Assembly (NCBI GenBank): GCA_016125075.1 | Contig: WGMO01000017.1 | Span: forward strand, 1-64,000 | Origin: Terrimonas sp. | Lineage (GTDB): Bacteria > Bacteroidota > Bacteroidia > Chitinophagales > Chitinophagaceae | Direction: 5' to 3' | Length of the DNA stretch: 64,000 nt | Shown: in pieces, positions 41,885 through 49,010 of the stretch | How the letters are laid out: each line of letters starts with the position of its first letter | Position numbering within the stretch: position 1 is the stretch's first letter | The notes under the pieces: generated by a model | Database searches by the model: none | What the model saw: the letters and a program-made list of their open reading frames with translations, nothing else | Told to the model about the DNA's origin: nothing | Position numbers and translations under genes: made by a program

Positions 41885-43174
41885 ATGAAAAAGTATTTGA
41901 TGGGATTGCTGCTGACAGGTTTAATAACACAGCTTACTGCACAGATCCGGACTATCAGCAAGCAGCCGGCAGCCGATAAAACGATTTCTGTGAAAAACTT
42001 GCCTGGTACCGCGGCATACGATTTTAGTAATGTAAAAATGTGTATTGATATAAAATATACTGCGGGTTCCCTTCCCCCTAAACCCATTACCGGTATTCCC
42101 CTGCCACCCAAGATAAACGCCGATGGCAGTCTCGCGGGTACCGGCTCTGTGCAACAGCCTTTGTCTGCACAAACCGCAAAGATGTGGATGCCGGGAGAAA
42201 CGGTACCGGTATTCCTGTCGCCGCTGAATTCCACAGCCTTTATCCGAAATAAAGTACAGGAATTTGCCCATAAATGGGAACAGTTCGCAAATGTCCGGTT
42301 CCAATTTGTCAACGATATAAGTGCAGCTAAGATTAAAGTCAGCTTTGAAAATACTCGCCGGAGCTGGTCCTGGATCGGAAGAGATATTTTGTACAATCCC
42401 TTTAATTATTTTACCATGAATTTCGGATGGTTTGATAGCCAAACTTCAGATGAAGAGTTCAGGCGGGTGGTGGAACACGAATTTGGTCATGCGCTTGGCT
42501 TCATCCACGAACATCAGTCTCCGGTAGCAGGTATCCCATGGGACAAAGAAAAGGTATATGCTTTTTTCGGTGGTCCACCTAATAACTGGAGCAGATCAGA
42601 AATAGATTTCAACATTTTCTCAAAATATTCCAAAACCAGCACCAACTATTCTGCTTATGATCCGAGATCCATCATGCATTATTATTTTCCCCCGGAACTG
42701 ACCACGGATGGATCGGGGGGGTACTCCAACAACGACTTCTCTTCGATAGACAAAAGCTATGCTGGTATCGTTTATCCTTTCCCCCCCAGACCGGGCAATG
42801 CAAGGGGCATGTTGCGTACAGGGGATGACTGTGATATGATCGACTTTACAGTAGAATATAATGTGGTGCCATCCGACAAAGTTGAATTTGTCCTTGAACT
42901 AGGGCAATACAACAACAGGGCCATGACCTGGTGGAAACAAATTGCAGTGCCAAGGAAAAACAATGCCGAGTCGGTTTTATGGGTACAGGATAATACAAAA
43001 AAAGCCGTGGTACAGGTACCTGCTGCTGATATAGATAAGTCAAAAGGAATCAAATTCTGGAAAGCCAAGTTACTGGGTGTTCATACCCTTCTAAATTACC
43101 ATTGGAACGTATTACCCGCTATCCAGGGAGGATGCAGGATGCGGCTTACCTGGAAAAATGACAGTTGTTCCTGA
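41885..43174 (+). CDS. Secreted astacin-like (M12A) zinc metalloprotease
   Basis: This 429-residue protein has a signal peptide ending in LTAQ (about 20), a pro-segment, and a metzincin catalytic domain: HEFGHALGFIHEHQSP (about 197-212) gives three zinc His and the catalytic Glu, and the Met-turn is SIMHYY (about 261-266). The extended HExxHxxGxxHE motif is that of astacins. Residues about 305-429 are a C-terminal domain I do not recognise, probably a beta-sandwich. It leads a plus-strand group with the OmpA-like, lysine-rich, SET and Hcp-like genes and has palindrome copy B in its promoter. Confidence 0.88.
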   Translation: MKKYLMGLLLTGLITQLTAQIRTISKQPAADKTISVKNLPGTAAYDFSNVKMCIDIKYTAGSLPPKPITGIPLPPKINADGSLAGTGSVQQPLSAQTAKMWMPGETVPVFLSPLNSTAFIRNKVQEFAHKWEQFANVRFQFVNDISAAKIKVSFENTRRSWSWIGRDILYNPFNYFTMNFGWFDSQTSDEEFRRVVEHEFGHALGFIHEHQSPVAGIPWDKEKVYAFFGGPPNNWSRSEIDFNIFSKYSKTSTNYSAYDPRSIMHYYFPPELTTDGSGGYSNNDFSSIDKSYAGIVYPFPPRPGNARGMLRTGDDCDMIDFTVEYNVVPSDKVEFVLELGQYNNRAMTWWKQIAVPRKNNAESVLWVQDNTKKAVVQVPAADIDKSKGIKFWKAKLLGVHTLLNYHWNVLPAIQGGCRMRLTWKNDSCS

Positions 43175-43226
43175 TGCAAGGTGTAAGATAAAAAAAGAAT
43201 TGCCTCTCATACCAAAAAATATTAAA

Positions 43227-44558
43227 ATGAAATACAGCATATTAAAAATAAGCACAGTTATGTGTCTCGCATTTTGCATAGCAAATTATGGAGAAGCACA
43301 GGTATTAAAAAAATTAAAAGATAAAATCAAAACAAAAACCGATCAGAAAACCGATGCCAAAGCGAACCAGGACATCGACAAATCCCTTGATAGCGTACTG
43401 AATGGAAAATCGCCTTTTACAAAAAAGGATAAACCGGAAAAGGAAGTCGTGGATACGACCGGCAGGCAAAATACGATGGCTGCGGTAACAGAAACCGACA
43501 ACCCGGCCAGGGAAGCCACTACCACCTCCTACTTATCGAAATTTGATTTTATCCCCGGAGAAAAATTACTGTTACTGGATAATTTCAGTGAGGATGCCAT
43601 CGGTGATTTTCCGTCAAAATGGTATACTAATGGATCCGGAGAAATAGTAACCCTGGAGGGATATGAAGGAAAATGGCTCATAATGTCTGGTAGTGCCGAG
43701 TATTATATAGAGCAATTATTGCAACTTCCGGAAAATTTTACCATCCAGTTTGACCTTATGTGTTCCATACCCTTTAGCTGGAGTTCCGGTATCATCAATT
43801 TTGAAATAAAAGATGTGGCTAAGAATGCAGACAAGATTTATGAAAGTGATCTTAAACAAAAATTCAGAATGGATATGCACCCGGGGATACCTTCAGTCAA
43901 TGGTAACTACTCAACGAATGCTTATGGCCATTACGCATTAGCCAATCAACATGGAAATATTGATCTCAAAGAATATTTTATGCCTGCCACCGGAAAAAAC
44001 CTCCTGCATGTTTCCATATGGAGACAAAAACAAAGGTTAAGGATTTACCTGAATGAAAACAAAATTCTTGATTTGCCCAAAATATTACCGGCTGACATGT
44101 CACCTAATGTATTTGCCTTTAGGACAGAAGGTTTTGAAAATGAAGATCATTATTTTATCAGCAACCTACGCGTAGCTGTTGGCAATCCTGACACCCGAAA
44201 TAAGTTATTAACGGAAGGTAAATGGGTTACCACCGGTATCCTGTTTGACGTCAACTCTGATAAAATTAAACCCGAATCATATGGGGTAATGAAGGAGATT
44301 GATGGCATCTTAAATGAAGATAAAACCCTAAAGGTAAAAATTATCGGGCATACCGATAACGATGGTGATGAATCAAAAAATCTTGAGCTTTCTAAAAGAA
44401 GGGCTGCAGCAGTAAAGCATTTCCTCGTCTCCGACTTTGGCATCGATCCCAACAGGCTCGAAACAGATGGAAAAGGCGAATCTGAACCGGCTGTTCCCAA
44501 TACCACAGCAGAGAACAAAGCCAATAACCGGCGGGTGGAATTCATCAAAACCAACTAA
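43227..44558 (+). CDS. OmpA-family outer membrane protein with LamG-like middle region
   Basis: This 443-residue protein has a signal peptide ending near GEAQ (about 25), a Lys-rich, probably coiled or disordered segment (about 26-65, with repeated K-D/T-K), a central beta-rich region (about 120-325) that reads like a concanavalin/LamG-type sandwich, and a C-terminal OmpA-like peptidoglycan-binding domain (about 330-443): LFDVNSDKIKPES, IIGHTDNDGD, LSKRRAAAVKHFL, NRRVEF. It would sit in the outer membrane or periplasm and hold on to the cell wall. An in-frame ATG at 43158 overlaps the protease gene; 43227 is chosen for its signal peptide. Confidence 0.88.
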   Translation: MKYSILKISTVMCLAFCIANYGEAQVLKKLKDKIKTKTDQKTDAKANQDIDKSLDSVLNGKSPFTKKDKPEKEVVDTTGRQNTMAAVTETDNPAREATTTSYLSKFDFIPGEKLLLLDNFSEDAIGDFPSKWYTNGSGEIVTLEGYEGKWLIMSGSAEYYIEQLLQLPENFTIQFDLMCSIPFSWSSGIINFEIKDVAKNADKIYESDLKQKFRMDMHPGIPSVNGNYSTNAYGHYALANQHGNIDLKEYFMPATGKNLLHVSIWRQKQRLRIYLNENKILDLPKILPADMSPNVFAFRTEGFENEDHYFISNLRVAVGNPDTRNKLLTEGKWVTTGILFDVNSDKIKPESYGVMKEIDGILNEDKTLKVKIIGHTDNDGDESKNLELSKRRAAAVKHFLVSDFGIDPNRLETDGKGESEPAVPNTTAENKANNRRVEFIKTN

Positions 44559-44594
44559 TTCATTCCTGAATAACTATTAAAAATAAAAAACATC

Positions 44595-44891
44595 ATGAAA
44601 CAACTACTCACTTTTTTAGGATCCTTGTTGATTTGGGCCGGCATGAAAGCGCAAACCACCCCTGTGATAAAAAAAGAGACGGTAAAACCACCAGCTACAG
44701 TACCGGTAACAGACTCCGTTAATGCCAATAGGAAACCTGCTTATATTAAACAAACCGCAACTATTTTAAAAAGAACAGATTCAACCGCCGTTCCATCGGA
44801 CAAGCAGATTAAAGTAACCAACAAAACACTCAAGGAGACCAAGCCGGCCCTGCTAAAAAAAACAGCAGTAGAGAAACCTATAAAAAGATAA
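44595..44891 (+). CDS. Small lysine-rich secreted protein
   Basis: This 98-residue protein has a signal peptide ending in GMKAQ (about 20). The mature part is about 78 residues, of which 15 are Lys, with much Thr, Pro and Val and no Cys, aromatic core or recognised domain; it is probably extended or disordered. It ends 1 bp before the first of two SET methyltransferase genes, which makes it a candidate methylation substrate. That link is inference from position and composition. Confidence 0.65.
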   Translation: MKQLLTFLGSLLIWAGMKAQTTPVIKKETVKPPATVPVTDSVNANRKPAYIKQTATILKRTDSTAVPSDKQIKVTNKTLKETKPALLKKTAVEKPIKR

Positions 44892-44892
44892 A

Positions 44893-45306
44893 ATGTTCTT
44901 TCAGCATAAAATTGAGAAGGCCCCGGGGATACAGATCAAACAAAGCTCCCTGCACGGACAGGGGGTATTTGCCAAAAAAGATTTTTTACCCGGCCAGGTA
45001 ATTGAGACTTCACCTGTCATCTTATTAAAAAAAGAGGAAAGAGAACTGCTGCAGGGTACTGTATTATTCAGTTATTATTTTCTTATTGACAAAACAGTCA
45101 CCCCTCTGGCAATTGGTCTTGGTTACAGCTCCCTTTACAACCATGCCGGATATGCCAATGCGGTTTATTCTGTGTCTTTAAAAAAGGAATTGATCACCAT
45201 CAATGCTTTTAAACATATTAAGACCGGAGAAGAGATTACCCTTAATTATAACGGCCATCCTGAAGATGAAAGCCCCGTATATTTTCCTTCAGCAATAAAA
45301 ATATAG
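44893..45306 (+). CDS. Single-domain SET protein, copy 1
   Basis: This 137-residue protein is almost entirely a SET domain: the SAM-binding start SLHGQGVFAKKDFLPGQVIE (about 18-37), the pseudoknot motif SLYNHAGYANAVY (about 80-92) in place of NHSxxPN, and the catalytic strand EEITLNY (about 115-121). No signal peptide, pre-SET or post-SET cysteines are present, so it should act in the cytoplasm. Such proteins methylate lysine in proteins. It is 1 bp after the lysine-rich gene and 4 bp before the second SET gene, so all three are translated together. Confidence 0.82.
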   Translation: MFFQHKIEKAPGIQIKQSSLHGQGVFAKKDFLPGQVIETSPVILLKKEERELLQGTVLFSYYFLIDKTVTPLAIGLGYSSLYNHAGYANAVYSVSLKKELITINAFKHIKTGEEITLNYNGHPEDESPVYFPSAIKI

Positions 45307-45310
45307 CAGC

Positions 45311-45712
45311 TTGGGTAAACCCTTATACATAAAAAAAAGTAAAGGAAGAGGACGCGGGGTATTTTGCCGCAGTTTGATCTGTAAGGATGATATAATAGAA
45401 ATATGTCCGCTCCTGGTGCTTCCTTCAGCAGATCATGATTTGGTAACCCATTCCCACCTAATGGACTATTTTTTTAATTTCAGTAAAGAAGATAAAATGC
45501 TGGCCCTGGCCCTGGGTTTTGGTTCACTATACAATCATGCCCGGTATTCGAATGCTGCTTATGAACTGGATATGAAAAACAGATTGATGACCTATTATGC
45601 CCTGGAAGATATCCCTGCGGGCCGTGAAATTTGCATCAACTATGCCTGTGAAACCGGCATAGATTTCACAGAGTGGTTCGCATCAAGGAATATTGTCTGC
45701 AAACAGGTTTAA
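45311..45712 (+). CDS. Single-domain SET protein, copy 2
   Basis: This 133-residue protein is a divergent paralogue of its upstream neighbour: SKGRGRGVFCRSLICKDDII (about 10-29), FGSLYNHARYSNAAYE (about 76-91) and REICINYA (about 112-119). The catalytic strand keeps the Asn-Tyr pair. It starts at a TTG 4 bp after the stop of copy 1; no in-frame ATG precedes the SET motif, so TTG is required. The tandem pair could form a heterodimer or have split specificities. No signal peptide. Confidence 0.8.
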   Translation: MGKPLYIKKSKGRGRGVFCRSLICKDDIIEICPLLVLPSADHDLVTHSHLMDYFFNFSKEDKMLALALGFGSLYNHARYSNAAYELDMKNRLMTYYALEDIPAGREICINYACETGIDFTEWFASRNIVCKQV

Positions 45713-45751
45713 TTGAATTTTTATTAAAACCGATCATAAAAAATAATAGCT

Positions 45752-46264
45752 ATGCGTACATTCATTTTCATATTGTTGTCTGTTCCTTCCTTTTTGTTTT
45801 CCCAAACCTCGGCCGTATTTATTAAATTAACCGATGCGAAAGGGACCCCGGTAAATGGGGATGTTGTAACGCGGGGGTTTGAAAAATCGATCAGGGCACT
45901 GACCCTCTCCAATACCGGTAAAAACAATACACAATTAAATTTCACGATGCCCGTCACCGGTGCTGGTGCTGCACTGAAATCTGCCATGGCCGGTAATGAG
46001 CAATTGCTGAATGCAACCGTCTTTGTAATGGTGAATGGCATGAACGGCACTTTACAAACTTCTTATACCATAAAAATGGAAAGGATCAGCGTAGTTTCCT
46101 GTTCCGAATCAATGGGTTGTAATAATGCAATGACCACTGCTGTAACATTACAGGCCACGAGGATCGGCTGGACCTATTATACGACCGACAGAGCAGGGAA
46201 TACGACGGTTTCACAAAAATATGGTTTCGATGCGGCGACTGGAAAACCCTGGACCAACTTTTAA
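45752..46264 (+). CDS. Exported Hcp-like (tail-tube fold) protein
   Basis: This 170-residue protein has a clear signal peptide ending near FLFSQ (about 18), followed by a sequence that reads as the Hcp family of type VI secretion tubes: AVFIKLTDAKGTPVNGD at the start, LNFTMPVTGAGAALKSAMAG in place of the usual PxDxxSPxLxxA(A)xxG, SYTIKMERISVVSC, and VTLQATRIGWTYYTTD ending in GFDAATGKPW. Canonical Hcp has no signal peptide because it is assembled in the cytoplasm, so this one must work outside the inner membrane. No other type VI genes are in the window. It is the last gene of the plus-strand group. Confidence 0.78.
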   Translation: MRTFIFILLSVPSFLFSQTSAVFIKLTDAKGTPVNGDVVTRGFEKSIRALTLSNTGKNNTQLNFTMPVTGAGAALKSAMAGNEQLLNATVFVMVNGMNGTLQTSYTIKMERISVVSCSESMGCNNAMTTAVTLQATRIGWTYYTTDRAGNTTVSQKYGFDAATGKPWTNF

Positions 46265-46362
46265 AATAGAAAAAGAATAAGAACAGACCAGCAAATATAT
46301 TATGTACTGCCTTCTGCGTTTTTATAGACGCTGAATTTTTAAATAAACAGGTGCAAGGATGC

Positions 46363-46812
46363 CTATTGGAAAGTATTACTTTTTTCAAACCGGAGCACTT
46401 CAAATTCTGCCGGTTTTAAACTGGCAATACCTGTAACCAGGATCATTTTGTGGTTCAGTAGGTCATTGGCATTCATGGTATCATTTCCGATTTTGACATA
46501 ATAAGCCTCCGCTGCTTTGCTTCCCTGCAGTTTACCCTTTCGCCAATAGGCAGTCAAAATGTTCGATGCTCCGATCCTGATTTGTTTCAAGGTAGACTCA
46601 GTATTTGGAGAAGAAACATAGTGCCCCAGCAGCGAATCAAGTAAAAAAGCGATTTCATCCCTGGTAAGAACAGGTCTAACAATTATTTTATTTTTCGCTA
46701 CCGGAACTGACAGAACCGGCATCAACGTATCTTTTTTTCCCGCTCTTATCCTTTGCGCCTCCAAGGGTATGGAATTTAAAAATATCAGCCCTATCCATAA
46801 ATATTTTTTCAT
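46363..46812 (-). CDS. Exported protein resembling the C-terminal domain of contractile tail sheath
   Basis: This 149-residue protein has a signal peptide ending in PLEAQ (about 19) and, from about residue 60 on, a sequence matching the C-terminal domain of phage/R-pyocin tail sheath proteins: SSPNTESTLKQIR, AYWRKGKLQGSKAAEAYYVK (sheath LWxxGALxGxxxxxAFFVxxG), DTMNANDLLNHKMI and GIASLKPAEFEVLRF (sheath GxAxxxPAEFxxxRF). The large outer sheath domains are absent, so this is the tube-facing domain alone, exported. It is convergent with the Hcp-like gene (98-bp gap) and has palindrome copy C and a TAAATTTG box upstream. Confidence 0.72.
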   Translation of the reverse strand: MKKYLWIGLIFLNSIPLEAQRIRAGKKDTLMPVLSVPVAKNKIIVRPVLTRDEIAFLLDSLLGHYVSSPNTESTLKQIRIGASNILTAYWRKGKLQGSKAAEAYYVKIGNDTMNANDLLNHKMILVTGIASLKPAEFEVLRFEKSNTFQ

Positions 46813-46837
46813 AACAGAAATTTTAATTAGCCCAGGC

Positions 46838-46845
46838 CAAATTTA
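46838..46845 (-). promoter_or_regulatory. -7 promoter element for the sheath-like gene (TAAATTTG)
   Basis: Exact TAnnTTTG match on the minus strand, 25 nt before the ATG at 46812, and 22 bp downstream of palindrome copy C. Confidence 0.5.
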
Positions 46846-46867
46846 TAAAAAGACTGGAAGGGAGCGC

Positions 46868-46885
46868 ATCCCCTTTTAAAAGGAT
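46868..46885. promoter_or_regulatory. 18-bp palindromic motif, copy C
   Basis: ATCCCCTTTTAAAAGGAT shares 15 of 18 bases with copy B and 14 with copy A. It is 55 bp upstream of the sheath-like gene start and 22 bp before that gene's -7 box. Confidence 0.6.
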
Positions 46886-47028
46886 AAATCGGAAAATTAA
46901 TCCGGGACTGTCAGGAATCAATACTGGCGCATTTTTTTATTTTGGAGCCGATACAATAGCACTGGAATAGTCATACATCAACAAATTACTTCTCAATAAA
47001 CTCAAATACCTTTCTTACATTAGCTGTG

Positions 47029-47979
47029 ATGAAACCATACGAATCACTGCGCATTGTTTTTATGGGAACCCCGGAATTTGCCGTTGCCTCACTGGATGCC
47101 CTGGTAAAAGCCGGTTGCAATATTGTAGGCGTGGTCACTGCCCCGGATAAGCCCTCAGGACGGGGCATGAAACTAAATGCCAGTGCGGTAAAACAATATG
47201 CTTTGGAACAGGGGTTACCCCTTTTACAACCCGAAAAATTAAAAAACCCCGAATTTTTACAAGAATTATCCCTTCTGAAAGCCGACTTACAAATTGTGGT
47301 AGCATTCAGGATGCTGCCGGAAGCCGTCTGGAGTATGCCTCCCATGGGTACCGTCAATCTTCACGGGAGCTTATTGCCCCAATACCGCGGAGCTGCCCCC
47401 ATCAACTGGGCAGTCATTAATGGCGAAAAAGAAACGGGTGTCACGACCTTTAAACTCAAACATGCTATTGATACCGGAGATATCCTCCTTCAGCAATCTT
47501 TGCCGATTGGTGAAGATGAAACCGCAGGGGAGGTACACGACCGGATGAAAGAAATCGGGGCCGCATTACTGGTCCGGACCGTAAAGGGCATGGCAGACGG
47601 CAGCTTAAAAGAAAAACCCCAGGCTTCTTTTCAAAGTACAGGCCATCCAGTGCAACCTATCCATCACGCACCCAAGATATATACAGAAACCTGCAGGATC
47701 GATTTCAACAAAACGGTCCGTGAAGTACATGACCTCATTCGGGGGCTCTCCCCTTTCCCTGGTGCTTATTGTTTTTTTAATGAAAAAATGCTCAAGATAT
47801 ACAGAAGTGAAATGGAAAAAAGTAAACCTGCCTCCCCAACCGGAAAGGTTGAAACCGATGGTAAAACATTTTTGAAATTTGCCTGTGCCGATGGCTATAT
47901 CCAAGTAAAGGAGTTACAGCTGGAAGGCAAAAAGAAAATGAAAACGGAAGATTTTCTTCGGGGATACCGAACCCTATAA
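47029..47979 (+). CDS. fmt: Methionyl-tRNA formyltransferase
   Basis: This 316-residue enzyme formylates initiator Met-tRNA. The N-terminal Rossmann domain has FMGTPEFAV (about 11-19) and the formyl-folate motif NLHGSLLPQYRGAAPI (about 109-124); the C-terminal tRNA-binding domain begins near residue 205 and includes RGLSPFPGAY. A GTG lies one codon upstream (47026); the ATG at 47029 is taken as start. A TACCTTTC box (47007-47014) is the likely promoter. Confidence 0.95.
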   Translation: MKPYESLRIVFMGTPEFAVASLDALVKAGCNIVGVVTAPDKPSGRGMKLNASAVKQYALEQGLPLLQPEKLKNPEFLQELSLLKADLQIVVAFRMLPEAVWSMPPMGTVNLHGSLLPQYRGAAPINWAVINGEKETGVTTFKLKHAIDTGDILLQQSLPIGEDETAGEVHDRMKEIGAALLVRTVKGMADGSLKEKPQASFQSTGHPVQPIHHAPKIYTETCRIDFNKTVREVHDLIRGLSPFPGAYCFFNEKMLKIYRSEMEKSKPASPTGKVETDGKTFLKFACADGYIQVKELQLEGKKKMKTEDFLRGYRTL

Positions 47980-47984
47980 CCGGT

Positions 47985-48959
47985 TCAATAACTTACCCGG
48001 ACGATAAATTTCTCTGACTCTGCTTCTGGTATTTCCAATACCGATGCCGCGGCATTACTGATACGCATACCCAGTCCTTCATTGATCTTCATACCGGCCA
48101 TTTCGCCCAAAACCTTTGCATACACCATTTTCCCGTTCTGCGGGTTCATCACCCTAACTATGGTACCCGGTAAAACATTATCGATCAGTAAATAATATTT
48201 TCCATCCTGCCAACCGCTCAGGGTTTTAAAAATACCTGAAGTGAAAGTTTCTTCTTTACTAACCGGTTTGCGTTTTACCTGCTGGTCAAAAAATACTTTG
48301 AAATAACCCAGGGTTGAAACACGCTGGCTGGCATTCACAGCAGGCTGAGCAAGGGTTTTTTCATCATCAATATTTTTTGCCGTCACGGCCTCATTCCTGT
48401 CTTTTTCTACTGCGGGCTGTTTTTCTATTTTGGGTTCTGACTTTGTATCCGCTATAACCGGCGGGGGTGGCGGAACCTCCTCCTTTATTTCCGGCCGCTT
48501 CACAATACCGGGCTTCATATCCTTTGTTTGCAGGTATCCCACAACAAGGTGCTGCCCCACTTCTATATTATCATTCTTCAAGCCATTCCAGTCTTTTATT
48601 TTTTCGAAGGGCACTTTATTTGCATTGAGGCTGACGCGGTAGAGCCCCTCCCCTTCCTTAACTGCATAATAAACAGGCACCCCCTGGCTTGTTTGTTGTG
48701 AAAAATTGGTATCGGTGAGGGGAACCTGAATGATCTGACCGATGGCAAGACCCTTATTGATATCAAGATGATTGAATGCCGCAAGATGATTGGGATGAAC
48801 ATTATACAACCTCCCTATCGCAAACAACCCTTCTTTTGCAACAACAGTATGTTCGATAAAAATACCTTTTGAACCACTTTTAATGTACAACTCATTATGC
48901 TGAGCCCTCAAAACAACCCACCCCATCAAAATAAAAGCAATCAAAAAAACCTTTTTCAT
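47985..48959 (-). CDS. Secreted LysM protein with C-terminal RlpA-like domain
   Basis: This 324-residue protein has a signal peptide ending near LRAQ (about 20), a first LysM repeat (about 36-80: EGLFAIGRLYNVHPNHLAAF and LAIGQIIQVPL), a second LysM repeat (about 96-142), a Pro/Lys/Glu linker (about 155-215) and a C-terminal domain (about 225-324) with LPGTIVRVMNPQNGKMVYAKV, resembling the double-psi beta-barrel of RlpA-like proteins. It would bind peptidoglycan in the periplasm. It converges on fmt with a 5-bp gap and is 51 bp downstream of the RNA methyltransferase gene. Confidence 0.83.
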   Translation of the reverse strand: MKKVFLIAFILMGWVVLRAQHNELYIKSGSKGIFIEHTVVAKEGLFAIGRLYNVHPNHLAAFNHLDINKGLAIGQIIQVPLTDTNFSQQTSQGVPVYYAVKEGEGLYRVSLNANKVPFEKIKDWNGLKNDNIEVGQHLVVGYLQTKDMKPGIVKRPEIKEEVPPPPPVIADTKSEPKIEKQPAVEKDRNEAVTAKNIDDEKTLAQPAVNASQRVSTLGYFKVFFDQQVKRKPVSKEETFTSGIFKTLSGWQDGKYYLLIDNVLPGTIVRVMNPQNGKMVYAKVLGEMAGMKINEGLGMRISNAAASVLEIPEAESEKFIVRVSY

Positions 48960-49010
48960 ATTTCCCGGTTTGGATTACAAATATGCTGATTTTTCAGCTT
49001 TATTCCTTCT

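Noticed and set aside
45752-46812. A complete type VI secretion or extracellular contractile injection cluster
   Set aside because: No full sheath, baseplate, spike, ClpV/AAA ATPase or membrane-complex genes are present; only isolated tube-like and sheath-domain-like proteins, both with signal peptides.
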